DNA of 34,925 nt, from assembly GCA_016195245.1 (NCBI GenBank), contig JACQAC010000108.1, positions 1 to 34,925 on the forward strand, written 5' to 3'. The notes under the pieces were generated by a model. The model did not search any database and was not told the origin of the DNA. It was given only the letters and a program-made list of their open reading frames with translations. The translations under genes were made by a program, and so were the position numbers. Positions within the stretch are counted from its first letter, which is position 1; each line of letters opens with the position of its first letter. This DNA is from Pseudomonadota bacterium (lineage in GTDB: Bacteria > Pseudomonadota > Alphaproteobacteria > Caulobacterales > Aquidulcibacteraceae). Shown here piece after piece: positions 7,390 to 15,383 of the stretch.

Positions 7390-7414
7390 TTGGTGGCGGG
7401 AATCAAGCCACCAA
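7390..7414 (-). terminator. Hairpin downstream of lysK
   Basis: TTGGTGGC (7390-7397) pairs perfectly with GCCACCAA (7407-7414). On the minus strand it begins 8 bases after the lysK stop and is followed by a T-rich stretch (GAGTTGTTTTGC), so it is a plausible intrinsic terminator ahead of the peptidase gene. Confidence 0.6.
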
Positions 7415-7421
7415 CCGCACT

Positions 7422-9053
7422 TTAGATTGAGGGAAGCAACTGCCCCGCCAGGGCGCGGCGCACAAGGGCGCTGGTTTCGCGCACGCCAAAGATGGCGGCG
7501 AAGGACCCGAACCGCGGTCCTGCCTCCTGGCCGAAGCACACCTCGTAGAGCGCCTTGAACCAATCGCGCAGCGGCTCGAAGCCGTGTTCTTTGCCAACGG
7601 CATAAACTTCGGCCTGTATAGTCTCGGCGTCCGTTAGGTCGGACGGCAGCGCATCGAAGCGGCGGACAAGGTCCTCGAACGCGGCGCGCTCTTTGTCGGT
7701 GGCGGCGCGGAAGCGTTTCGTTGGTTTCACGAAGTCATCGTAGTAGGCGATGGCGTAACCGCAGAGGCGGTCGAGCATCGGATGCGTCGCCGGCGAAGCG
7801 CCTGGCGCATATTTGGCGATGAACTTCCAGAGCTGATCCTTGGTCTCCGCATTTGCGGCGGCAACCAGATTAAGCAGCAGCGCGAACGTGATCGATGACG
7901 GCGCGACGGTCGCATTCGCCTGATAGCTTGCGGCCATTTCCGGCGCAGGCGGCGCGCCGTTGTGCATGTGCCAAACCGGACTTTCCATCCGCTCGGCGGC
8001 GTTCTGCTTCGGATAGGCGTCGATATGGGCGAGATACTCGTCAACGGCCTTTGGGATCACGTCGAAGTAAAGTTTCTTCGCGGTCTTTGGCTTTCCGTAG
8101 ATGTAGTAGGCGAGGCTTTCCGGCGGCGCATACTTCAGCCATTCGTCGATGGTGAGGCCATTGCCCTTGGACTTGGAAATTTTCTGACCATGCTCGTCGA
8201 GAAAGAGTTCGTAATTGAACCCCTCGGGGGGCGAGCCGCCGAGCGCGCGGCAGATCTTTGAGGATTGCTGCACGCTGTCGATGAGGTCCTTGCCGGACAT
8301 TTCGTAGTCAACGCCAAGCGCTGTCCAACGCAGCGCCCAATCGGGCTTCCACTGGATCTTGACGTTGCCACCGGTGACCGGGACTTCGATCTTCTCGCCG
8401 TCGTCGTCCTCAAACACGATCGTGCCTTTGGAGACGTTGCGTGCGAGCGTCGGCACTTGCAGTACTCTGCCACTCTTCGGGCTGATGGGCAGGAACGGCG
8501 AGTAGGTCGCGCGACGATCCTCGCCGAGGGTCGGCAGCATGATCGCCATGACGGCGTCGAAGCGCTCAAGCATCGTCAGCAACGCGGCATCGAAGCGCCC
8601 CGACTTGTACTGCTCCGTGGAGGACATGAATTCATATTCGAACCCGAAGCTGTCGAGGAATTCGCGGAGTTTGGCGTTGTTGTGGTGCGCGAAGCTTTGG
8701 TGGCAACCGAATGGGTCAGGAATCTGCGTCAGCGGCTTGTGCAGGTTGGCTTCTAACACCGCCTTGTTCGGTATGTTGTCGGGGACCTTGCGCAGGCCGT
8801 CCATGTCATCGCTGAACGCGATTAGGCGCGTCGGGATTTTGTCGTCGGTCAGCACACGGAACGCGTGGCGTACCATCGTGGTGCGCGCCACTTCCTGGAA
8901 GGTGCCGATGTGCGGCAGACCGCTGGGCCCGTAGCCTGTCTCGAAGATGACGGGACCGTCCTTCGGCGTCTTCTTAAGCCGCTCCACCACCAGGCGCGCT
9001 TGTTCGAATGGCCAGGCCTTTGCGGCGGCGGCGAGGGTGGCGGCTTCAGACAT
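7422..9053 (-). CDS. lysK: Lysine--tRNA ligase, class I
   Basis: Class I lysyl-tRNA synthetase charges tRNA-Lys with lysine. This class replaces the usual class II enzyme in many alphaproteobacteria and archaea. At 543 residues it has the normal length. The class I signature motifs are both intact: PHIG in the HIGH position (residues 47-50, followed by TF) and KISKS (residues 291-295) in the KMSKS position. The intervening [14 protein letters not shown] segment and the C-terminal helical anticodon-binding part (from about 400) are typical. The ATG at 9053 is about 90 bases from the divergent sixA start. A hairpin follows the gene. No second lysyl-tRNA synthetase is in the window. Confidence 0.95.
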   Translation of the reverse strand: MSEAATLAAAAKAWPFEQARLVVERLKKTPKDGPVIFETGYGPSGLPHIGTFQEVARTTMVRHAFRVLTDDKIPTRLIAFSDDMDGLRKVPDNIPNKAVLEANLHKPLTQIPDPFGCHQSFAHHNNAKLREFLDSFGFEYEFMSSTEQYKSGRFDAALLTMLERFDAVMAIMLPTLGEDRRATYSPFLPISPKSGRVLQVPTLARNVSKGTIVFEDDDGEKIEVPVTGGNVKIQWKPDWALRWTALGVDYEMSGKDLIDSVQQSSKICRALGGSPPEGFNYELFLDEHGQKISKSKGNGLTIDEWLKYAPPESLAYYIYGKPKTAKKLYFDVIPKAVDEYLAHIDAYPKQNAAERMESPVWHMHNGAPPAPEMAASYQANATVAPSSITFALLLNLVAAANAETKDQLWKFIAKYAPGASPATHPMLDRLCGYAIAYYDDFVKPTKRFRAATDKERAAFEDLVRRFDALPSDLTDAETIQAEVYAVGKEHGFEPLRDWFKALYEVCFGQEAGPRFGSFAAIFGVRETSALVRRALAGQLLPSI

Positions 9054-9142
9054 CGGCGAATCTCACAGGCTGGAGATAGCGTTCGCACGCGCATCACGCA
9101 AAAATCTTTGCTGTTTGGGCGGCGCGCGGCATGCTGACGTGC

Positions 9143-9640
9143 ATGCGAACCCTCATTCTTTTTCGGCACGCCAAGGCGGTCCGGGCCCACGAGGCGCCTG
9201 ACGACCAGTCGCGTGCGCTGACCGGGCGGGGCCGGCGTGAGGCGGCCGAGGCTGGGGCCGCGATGGCGCAAGCGGGGCTGAAGCCCACCTTGGCGCTGAT
9301 CTCAACATCCAAGCGCACGCGTGAAACGGCTGAAAGCGGGCTCTGCGACTTCGGGCTGGAGAGCCGGTTTGAGGAGGCCCTGTATCATGCCGCGCCCGAG
9401 GGCGTGTGGGATGCTTTCGAATCGACTGATGCCGAGAGCGTGGTGATCGTTGGCCACAATCCCGGGCTCGGCGAGTTGGTGTCTGTGCTGATCCATCAGG
9501 CGCATGACGGTTCAAAGGCGGCGCGCGATTTTGGCGGACACTTTCCGACCGCTGCATTCGCGGCGTTCGAAATTCGCGGTGATCTCATGCGGGCGGCAGG
9601 ACCACGGTTGGTCACTGCTTGGAAGCCGGAGCGTGACTGA
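9143..9640 (+). CDS. sixA: SixA-like phosphohistidine phosphatase (histidine phosphatase superfamily)
   Basis: A 165-residue cytoplasmic protein of the branch-1 histidine phosphatase superfamily. It opens with MRTLILFRHAKAV, in which the RHAK motif carries the catalytic His (residue 9). The second catalytic His lies in VVIVGHNPGLGEL, and Arg residues in STSKRTRET complete the phosphate pocket. SixA of E. coli removes phosphate from histidine phosphotransfer proteins; whether this one does so is inferred from size and motifs. An ATG at 9131 would add four residues (MLTC), but the 9143 start places the RHA motif at the usual distance. The stop codon overlaps the next ATG by one base (TGATG), so the two are co-translated. 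Confidence 0.85.
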   Translation: MRTLILFRHAKAVRAHEAPDDQSRALTGRGRREAAEAGAAMAQAGLKPTLALISTSKRTRETAESGLCDFGLESRFEEALYHAAPEGVWDAFESTDAESVVIVGHNPGLGELVSVLIHQAHDGSKAARDFGGHFPTAAFAAFEIRGDLMRAAGPRLVTAWKPERD

Positions 9641-10695
9641 TGAGCGCGCAAGGGGAGAGCCTCGAGTTCAAACGCGGGTTCGGCGGTCGTACCGTGTTGT
9701 CGCCTCAGGCAGTGGAAGTCACGCGCGGTGGGCAGACGCAGCGTTATGCGAAGAACGTGATCAGAGGATTTCGTACGGGGCGAGCGCGTTACGTGACGGT
9801 GTTCACGCTCGAAATCTTGAACGAGGCTAAACCGATCAAATTCAACGTCCCGCATCGCCAGGAAGGCGCTGTGAGGGCGATGTTAGAGGGCGCGCCGGAT
9901 CTCGATGCGTTGGATCTGCGCGCGGCCGAGGAGGCGATCCGCAAGGACGACGCCTTCGGCAGTTCGCCCGATGAGCGATGGCAGACGTTGCAGAGCGAGA
10001 AGCGCACGACGCTCATTCTAAATTGCGTGATGGCGGCCATTGCAGCTTGGGGGTTGATCTTTCCGCGTCCCTACGAGGTGTCGGTGATCGCTTGCGCGGG
10101 TGGGGCAGTCGCGGCGGTCGCGTTGTCGTTCGTAAAGCGCGGCCGCTGGTATTTGATCCCGCGCAGGAACGATCCTCACCCGAGCCTCATGATTGGGCTC
10201 TTGTCTCTGGTTGCGGCGGTCGCGTTGAGAGCGCTGATTGATTTGTCGCTGCTCGATTGGGCTGTCTTTTTAGCCGCGAGCTGCGCGATCGGCATTGCGC
10301 TGACGGTTTGTGTGCTCGCCATGTTTGGGGAATTGAAGCTCAGCCGTTGGCCCGCGGTGTTGCTGGGTGTTGCCTTCGCATGCGGTGTGGTTGCTCAAGC
10401 CGACGCAAGGCTCGATACATCCGTGCCTCAAATCTTTGAGCCGAAGATTGTCTCGATGTACGTGTCGCATGGGCGTTCAACATCCTACCATGTTACGCTC
10501 TCTGCATGGGGCCCGGAAACGGGGGACAACGCGCACGATGTGCCGGAAGAGTTGTTCAATCAGCTCAGCATCCAAAGCTCAGCGTGCGTCTCAATCTATC
10601 CTGGCGCGCTGCGCATGCGCTGGTACGTGATTACACCGGCGTGTAGCAGCGGCGTCAGCAATGCGAATCCCGAGGCCTCGACCGCGTCGAAATAG
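9640..10695 (+). CDS. Hypothetical multi-pass membrane protein
   Basis: I do not recognise this 351-residue protein. The first 120 residues are soluble with short beta strands (for example RTVLSPQAVEVTRGGQTQRY and YVTVFTLEILNEAKPIKFNV), a PH-like or inner-membrane-facing domain in appearance. Membrane helices follow at about 128-146 (LILNCVMAAIAAWGLIF), 150-170, 185-203, 206-227 and 236-252. The last 100 residues are predicted outside the membrane and contain two Cys (in SSACVSIY and TPACSSG) that could form a disulfide in the periplasm. The ATG overlaps the sixA stop, so it is probably expressed with sixA. No catalytic motif was found. Confidence 0.75.
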   Translation: MSAQGESLEFKRGFGGRTVLSPQAVEVTRGGQTQRYAKNVIRGFRTGRARYVTVFTLEILNEAKPIKFNVPHRQEGAVRAMLEGAPDLDALDLRAAEEAIRKDDAFGSSPDERWQTLQSEKRTTLILNCVMAAIAAWGLIFPRPYEVSVIACAGGAVAAVALSFVKRGRWYLIPRRNDPHPSLMIGLLSLVAAVALRALIDLSLLDWAVFLAASCAIGIALTVCVLAMFGELKLSRWPAVLLGVAFACGVVAQADARLDTSVPQIFEPKIVSMYVSHGRSTSYHVTLSAWGPETGDNAHDVPEELFNQLSIQSSACVSIYPGALRMRWYVITPACSSGVSNANPEASTASK

Positions 10696-10710
10696 AATTC
10701 TGGGCAATTG

Positions 10711-11334
10711 TTACTGGCTCGCCCAGACGATGCGCGCGATCCAGTCGATGTCGGCAGACGCAAGCTCACGCGGCGCATGGGCAGCGTTGAGCGAGATGAG
10801 TTCGACCATTTGATCGTTACGTCGGCCTAAGACTTTCGCCATCACTTCGCCGGCGCGCGTGCACACGACAACGCGGTCGCCGCGCCGCACCGCAGCGCCA
10901 GGCTGCACAATCACCATGTCGCCGGCGCGATAGGTCGGCTCCATGGAATCGCCGGCGATCTCGAGCGCGTAGACGCGATCTTCGCCCAAGCCAGGAAAGC
11001 GCACTGTCTCTTCGGCGCCCACGGGAAACCCGCTTTCGTCAAAGAAGCCGTCGGCGCCCGCGCGGGCCATGCCCACGATCGGGATCGCACGTCCAGCGCT
11101 GCCTGTCTGACCTGCGATCAGTGCGGCGAATTCATCCCAGCTCGCGTCCGCGGCGGCGAGCGCACGTGAGACGCTTTCTGTTGAGGGCCAGCGCGGCTTG
11201 CCGTCCGCGGCTTGGCGCTTGGACTTATTGAAGGTGGTGGCGTCGAGGCCGGCGGCGCGCGCAAGACCCGACGCTGTCAGACCACGCTTTGCCGCGAGTG
11301 CATCAATGGCGCGCCAGACATCAACATGCTGCAT
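10711..11334 (-). CDS. S24-type (LexA/CI-like) transcriptional repressor with HTH domain
   Basis: The protein joins an N-terminal helix-turn-helix (residues about 5-40, GLTASGLARAAGLDATTFNK) to a C-terminal S24 peptidase-like fold. The Ser-Lys dyad used for self-cleavage in LexA and CI is present as Ser130 in GDSMEP and Lys167 in EVMAKVL, 37 residues apart, as usual. An Ala-Gly pair lies in ARAGADG near residue 92, a possible cleavage site. I chose the ATG at 11334 because family members begin close to this MQHxDVWRAID segment; the frame extends to a TTG at 11367 with no better ribosome site. It is divergent from pyrD. Its target is unknown, but GCATGC palindromes cluster at its own start and in the intergenic region. 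Confidence 0.85.
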   Translation of the reverse strand: MQHVDVWRAIDALAAKRGLTASGLARAAGLDATTFNKSKRQAADGKPRWPSTESVSRALAAADASWDEFAALIAGQTGSAGRAIPIVGMARAGADGFFDESGFPVGAEETVRFPGLGEDRVYALEIAGDSMEPTYRAGDMVIVQPGAAVRRGDRVVVCTRAGEVMAKVLGRRNDQMVELISLNAAHAPRELASADIDWIARIVWASQ

Positions 11335-11477
11335 GCTCCATTTTACCGCTTTCACCGAGACTTTCAACCTAAAATACGGAAATAAATCCTAATAAGCATG
11401 AAAGCCTATTTCCTGCATGCTTTGGTTGAAAACGCTTTGGGAGAAACAATCCGCCTCTGCTCGCTCAGAAAGCATGC
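11331..11477. promoter_or_regulatory. Cluster of GCATGC palindromes between the S24 repressor gene and pyrD
   Basis: GCATGC occurs at 11331-11336, 11415-11420 and 11472-11477, each followed by T. An AAGCATG half-site at 11394-11400 faces CATGCTT at 11416-11422. The cluster is in the right place to be the repressor's own operators. Binding is inference. Confidence 0.3.
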
Positions 11478-11508
11478 TACGGGCGGTTCGAAGATAACGC
11501 CGAGACGC

Positions 11509-12570
11509 ATGTTTATGCATGACATCGCCGCCCAGGCGCTTCGTTTGTTTGATCCGGAAACGGCCCACCGCGCCGCGCTCTCCGGGCTGAAGCTTGGGCT
11601 TGGGCCGCGCACGCGATCTGATCGTTGGACGCGGCTAAAGACCAAGGTCGCGGGTCTTGACCTGCCAAATCCAATCGGACTGGCCGCCGGTTTCGACAAG
11701 AACTGCGAGGCGCCGGACGCGATGCTCGCTGCGGGATTCGGGTTTGTGGAATGCGGCACCGTCACGCCGCGTCCGCAGGAGGGCAATCCGCGGCCCCGCA
11801 TCTTCCGGCTAGCTCCGGACCGTGCGGTGATCAATCGTCTCGGCTTTAACAACGAGGGGCTCGATGCCTTCGTCGACCGTCTTGACGGCCGCGCGCATCG
11901 TGGAGGGGTCGTTGGGGTCAACGTCGGCGCCAACAAGGATAGTGACGATCGCATCGGCGACTTCGTGCTCTGCATGGGGCGGGTGTGGCGTCATGCATCG
12001 TATGTCACCGCAAACATTTCTTCGCCGAACACGCCGGGTCTGCGCCGTCTCCAAGAGCGCGGTGCGCTGGAAGAATTGCTCGGCCGCTTGCGCGAGGCGC
12101 GCTCCGCGCTTGTGGCGGCGCATGGCGGGCGTCCGCTCTTCCTCAAAGTGGCGCCCGACCTGGATGAGAGTGCAATCGGCACGATCGCCGAACTGGTCGT
12201 GAGGTATGAGCTCGACGCGTTGATTGTCTCCAACACGACGATCGAAAGGCCTGAACATTTGACCGCCGACGACCGCGAGGAAAGCGGCGGCTTGTCAGGC
12301 CAACCGCTCTTCCAGATTTCTACGCGGGTGTTGCGCTTGTTCGCGCAAGCGCTTGAAGGCAAATTGCCATTGATTGGCGCCGGCGGCGTCGATAGCGGCG
12401 CAACAGCGTTGGCCAAGATCAAAGCCGGCGCAAGCGCCGTGCAGCTTTATTCAGCGCTGGTTTACGAAGGACCCGGCTTGGTGGCGCGCATCGCGCAAGA
12501 ACTTGACGCGCTGCTTGGCGCTGAAGGCTTCAGCGGCGTTGGCGAGGCGGTAGGCGCTGAAACGGTTTAG
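11509..12570 (+). CDS. pyrD: Dihydroorotate dehydrogenase (quinone), class 2
   Basis: PyrD oxidises dihydroorotate to orotate in pyrimidine synthesis, passing electrons via FMN to quinone at the inner membrane. Conserved segments are in order: NPIGLAAGFDKNCEA, GFVECGTVTPRPQEGNPRPR, NRLGFNNEGLD, GVNVGANKDS, NISSPNTPGLR (with the class 2 catalytic Ser), LKVAPDLDE, IVSNTTI, GGLSGQPLF and the FMN-phosphate site IGAGGVDSG. The helical N-terminus (MHDIAAQALRLFDPETAHR) is the membrane-associated part of class 2 enzymes. The frame is open from 11398, but those codons fall in a likely promoter region and lack family similarity, so I start at the ATG at 11509; another ATG at 11515 is equally possible. 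The stop overlaps the convergent mlaC stop by four bases. Confidence 0.93.
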   Translation: MFMHDIAAQALRLFDPETAHRAALSGLKLGLGPRTRSDRWTRLKTKVAGLDLPNPIGLAAGFDKNCEAPDAMLAAGFGFVECGTVTPRPQEGNPRPRIFRLAPDRAVINRLGFNNEGLDAFVDRLDGRAHRGGVVGVNVGANKDSDDRIGDFVLCMGRVWRHASYVTANISSPNTPGLRRLQERGALEELLGRLREARSALVAAHGGRPLFLKVAPDLDESAIGTIAELVVRYELDALIVSNTTIERPEHLTADDREESGGLSGQPLFQISTRVLRLFAQALEGKLPLIGAGGVDSGATALAKIKAGASAVQLYSALVYEGPGLVARIAQELDALLGAEGFSGVGEAVGAETV

Positions 12571-13259
12571 CGGCCGTTGGCTGCCGATGCGTGTTGGCGC
12601 AATGACGCGGTCATTTGCTGCAGGCGCGTGATTAGACCACGCAGATCGCCGTGGTTCTGATCGAGTTGCGACAGGAAATCGAGCTGTTGCGCCTGCGCCA
12701 GCCAGATCTGGTTGCCGCCGTCGAAGATCAACGACACGTCGAAGACTTTCCAGGCGTCGCCCGAGCGCAGCAGACGCCATTGCACAGGAAGCGCCCGCTG
12801 CCCGCGGGGCGTGATTTCGCTATTCACGACAATGTCGCGTCCTGGAATGCGCTCCGTTGAGCCGGTGACGCGGATGGCGCTGCCGCTATAAGCCGTGAGC
12901 TGGTCCTCGTAGACCGCGACCGCGTAATCCTTGAACGTGTTGACCCATAGCGTCCGCAACGCTGGATCGGCGCGCAGCTGAGCACTGTAGCGGCCAACCA
13001 CAAACATGGCGATGCGATCCATGTCGGAGAATTGTCGCATCAGCTCATCGAACAAGCGCCGGCGCTCCGCGCCTGAGACGCCGCGGTTGCCCAATGTCTG
13101 TAGCGCCTGCGACGCGTTTTGCTGAACATAGGTCTCGGCTGCGGTGTCCCGCGCCGCGAAGGCGTTGGGCGCAGTGGCGAGCATGCCACCGCCCAAGAGA
13201 GCGGTGAGAAATCGGGCGCGGGTGAGGGGGAGAGTCACGGGAGTTGGTCCTGCCATCAT
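12567..13259 (-). CDS. mlaC: MlaC/Ttg2D-type periplasmic phospholipid-binding protein
   Basis: MlaC proteins shuttle phospholipids across the periplasm between the outer-membrane MlaA complex and the inner-membrane Mla ABC transporter. This 230-residue protein has an N-terminal export signal (ARFLTALLGGGMLATAPNAFA, ending near residue 35). A MlaC domain follows, with the recognisable LFDELMRQFSDMDRIAMFVVGRY, WVNTFKDYAVAVYEDQL, and WRLLRSGDAWKVFDVSLIFDGGN segments (read as separate blocks of under 20 residues around 68, 104 and 160). It lies 24 bases downstream of mlaA on the same strand, consistent with co-transcription. No mlaD, mlaE or mlaF gene is in the window, so these must be elsewhere if the pathway is complete. 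Confidence 0.88.
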   Translation of the reverse strand: MMAGPTPVTLPLTRARFLTALLGGGMLATAPNAFAARDTAAETYVQQNASQALQTLGNRGVSGAERRRLFDELMRQFSDMDRIAMFVVGRYSAQLRADPALRTLWVNTFKDYAVAVYEDQLTAYSGSAIRVTGSTERIPGRDIVVNSEITPRGQRALPVQWRLLRSGDAWKVFDVSLIFDGGNQIWLAQAQQLDFLSQLDQNHGDLRGLITRLQQMTASLRQHASAANGR

Positions 13260-13283
13260 CGTCGGCTGTGAGATAGGAAGTGT

Positions 13284-14177
13284 TCAGCCAACGCCAAGAT
13301 TTACGGGTGAAGAAGAAGACTGGATGTTGTTCAAAGACGGGTGATCGTTGGGCGCGGCGGAGTTCTCGGTCGACGGCGTCGCCGAAGTCACACTGTTGGG
13401 TGCGCTTGCAGGCGGCGTCGCGGTGTCCGGCTCGACATCTGGAATGTCTTGCAAGGGCGTCACATCTTGCGTTGCGCCGTTGCTAACCGCGCTTTCCCGC
13501 AACAGCGAATAACCGCTCCTGACTGACACGTAAGGATCAAGCGACGTGCGGCGCATCTGATCGTTTGCATCGAGCAGACCTTCGCGTGTCGATACTGCGT
13601 TGAGCGCGCCGCGTCCCACGACGACCGCGGTGCGGCCGTCGTAATCGGCCCAGTTGATCGGATCGACTGCCAGGTCGACGAGGCTGCCGACGCCATCGCG
13701 GACGCTGGTCGGACCGATAATAGGCAAGAACAAATACGGCCCTGGATGTGCGCCCCAGCGGCCCAGGGTTTGGCCAAAATCTTCGTCGCGCCGCGCCAGC
13801 CCCATGTTTGTCGCGGGGTCGAGTACGCCGAGCAAGCCGACCGTGCTGTTGATACCGAAGCGCGCGACGGTCGTGCCGGCCTGGTGCGCGTCGCCTTGCA
13901 GCACGTTGTTCACTAACACCACTGGCGAGCGAAGGTTGTTGAGGAAGTTCACGACGCCATGGCGAACCGGGCGCGGCGTGATCGCGCGATAGCCACGCGC
14001 GATCGGTGCAAAGATCGCGCGATCAAGCGTGTCGTTCAGCGCGAACATCTTGCGGTTGAAACCTTCCCAGGGGTCATGGACTTGGGTTTCTTGCGCCCGC
14101 GCTGTGGCCGGCGCGATCACGCATGCCGCCACAAAGCCAAGAGCCGCTAAACCGCTACGCATTCTCGAAGGTCCCAT
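13284..14177 (-). CDS. mlaA: MlaA/VacJ family outer-membrane lipid asymmetry protein
   Basis: MlaA sits in the outer membrane and removes misplaced phospholipids. The family core is clear: DPWEGFNRKMFALND near residue 35, VRHGVVNFLNNLRSPVVLVNN, the STVGLLGVLDPAT segment and FLPIIGPTSVRDGVG. The signal region (RSGLAALGFVAACVIAPATARA) contains VAAC, which fits a lipobox and would give a lipoprotein, but a signal-peptidase I site after ATARA is also possible. The last 50 residues are a Ser/Thr/Pro/Asn-rich tail not part of the family core. Start is uncertain between GTG 14189, ATG 14177 and ATG 14162. It precedes mlaC by 24 bases on the same strand. Confidence 0.88.
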   Translation of the reverse strand: MGPSRMRSGLAALGFVAACVIAPATARAQETQVHDPWEGFNRKMFALNDTLDRAIFAPIARGYRAITPRPVRHGVVNFLNNLRSPVVLVNNVLQGDAHQAGTTVARFGINSTVGLLGVLDPATNMGLARRDEDFGQTLGRWGAHPGPYLFLPIIGPTSVRDGVGSLVDLAVDPINWADYDGRTAVVVGRGALNAVSTREGLLDANDQMRRTSLDPYVSVRSGYSLLRESAVSNGATQDVTPLQDIPDVEPDTATPPASAPNSVTSATPSTENSAAPNDHPSLNNIQSSSSPVNLGVG

Positions 14178-14200
14178 AATCTCGCGCACATAATGACGCG

Positions 14201-14226
14201 GGGTGGTTAATCAACGTTAGCCACCC
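14201..14226. promoter_or_regulatory. Hairpin/palindrome upstream of mlaA
   Basis: GGGTGGTTAA (14201-14210) pairs with TTAGCCACCC (14217-14226) apart from one T-G, with a 6-base centre. It lies about 24 bases before the mlaA start and could be an operator or a 5' leader hairpin. The TTAA-N6-TTAG core is close to, but not, the CtrA consensus, which has a 7-base spacer. Confidence 0.35.
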
Positions 14227-14396
14227 GCATCGATCCGCAGTTTGTGGGGTGCTTAGGGGACCTGCATTTGATGCTATTGCGATGAATTAGCGGAAATAAA
14301 ACGAGTTATGCGGTGCCGCAGCCACACATTCGGAACTTCGGCTTTGGCCCGATGCTGCTTCAAATCGGGGCTTTCCTAGCCACCATCTTTCTGTCA

Positions 14397-14414
14397 TATA
14401 AAGATATGTTTATA
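14397..14414. promoter_or_regulatory. 18-bp palindrome TATAAAGATATGTTTATA, candidate SahR-type operator
   Basis: Arms TATAAA and TTTATA surround GATATG; only one base pair breaks perfect symmetry. It covers the regulator's start codon (ATG at 14406) and is strikingly AT-rich for this DNA. From memory, ArsR-family SahR regulators of the methionine cycle recognise AT-rich palindromes of this general kind, so autoregulation and control of the met operon is the likely role. Confidence 0.6.
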
Positions 14415-15383
14415 CCTCCAAATCAGCTCGCGCCGACGCGGCAAGATGCGGGGCGCGTGGTGACGGCGTTGCGCGCCGCTGGGGAACAAACTCGGCTGCG
14501 CGCGCTGGCGTTACTCACCGAGGGGGAGTTGGCGGTTGGTGAGTTGGCCCAGGCGCTGGGGCAAAGCCAGCCGCGCGTGAGCCGGCACTTGAAGCTGCTC
14601 ACGGAGGCGGGATTGGTCGAGCGCGCGCCGGAGGGTGCGTGGGTGTTTTATCGCCTGCCGCGCTCGCGCACGACGGAACGCCATCTCGCCGACGCCGCGC
14701 TCGCCATGCTCGATCCCAATGATCCGGTGCTTGCACGCGATACGGAGCGCCTGAACGCAATTCGCTCGGCGCGTGACGAAGCGGCTGCGGAATACTTTGA
14801 GCGCAACGCGGCTGACTGGAACCGTGTCCGAGCCCTGCATCTGCCTGAGGCTGATATCGAAAGCGCGATCCTTGGCGCGGCGGGCGCCGGCCCGTTCGAC
14901 CTCATGGTGGACGTTGGCGTTGGCCAGGGGCGGATGATCCAGCTTTTCGCTGATCGCGTGCGGCGGGCTGAGGGCTTCGACACCAGTCGCCAGATGTTAG
15001 CGATCGCGCGTGCATCGCTTGACGATCTGAAAGCGAAGGCCGCGCTTCGATTTGGCGATGCCTATGCGCCTCCAGTCGACGCTGGATCGGCTGATCTGGT
15101 TACGATCCATCAGGTCCTGCATTTTCTTTCCGACCCTAAGCGGGCGGTGGCGGAAGCGGCGCGGTTGCTGAAGCGTGACGGACGCTTGCTGATTGTCGAT
15201 TTTGCGCCGCACCACCTGGAATTTTTGCGCGAAGAGCACGCGCATCGCAGGCTTGGTTTTTCCGACGAGGAAATTCGCGAGTGGTGCGCTGACGCGCGCG
15301 TTGGTGATGTTGCGGTTGAGACGCTGGCGCCGAAGGAGCACGAGGCGCTTACTGTGAAGATCTGGTCTGGAAATCGGCTATGA
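14406..15383 (+). CDS. ArsR-family regulator fused to a SAM/SAH-binding methyltransferase domain (SahR-like)
   Basis: The 325-residue protein has an ArsR winged-helix domain (about residues 14-90, with recognition helix QSQPRVSRHLKLLTEAGLV) and a class I methyltransferase domain with motif I at VDVGVGQG (168-175). The Cys-rich metal site of metal-sensing ArsR proteins is absent (GELAVGELAQAL in its place), so a metal ligand is unlikely. By analogy with SahR regulators of the SAM cycle, the C-terminal domain probably senses S-adenosylhomocysteine or SAM; it may not be an active methyltransferase. I start at the ATG at 14406. An in-frame GTG at 14313 would add residues unlike the family. The stop overlaps the metF ATG (ATGA), so it leads the met operon. 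Confidence 0.82.
   Translation: MFIPPNQLAPTRQDAGRVVTALRAAGEQTRLRALALLTEGELAVGELAQALGQSQPRVSRHLKLLTEAGLVERAPEGAWVFYRLPRSRTTERHLADAALAMLDPNDPVLARDTERLNAIRSARDEAAAEYFERNAADWNRVRALHLPEADIESAILGAAGAGPFDLMVDVGVGQGRMIQLFADRVRRAEGFDTSRQMLAIARASLDDLKAKAALRFGDAYAPPVDAGSADLVTIHQVLHFLSDPKRAVAEAARLLKRDGRLLIVDFAPHHLEFLREEHAHRRLGFSDEEIREWCADARVGDVAVETLAPKEHEALTVKIWSGNRL

Noticed and set aside
14313-14405. N-terminal extension of the ArsR regulator from a GTG
   Set aside because: The added residues do not resemble the family and the segment carries the promoter and most of the operator half-site.
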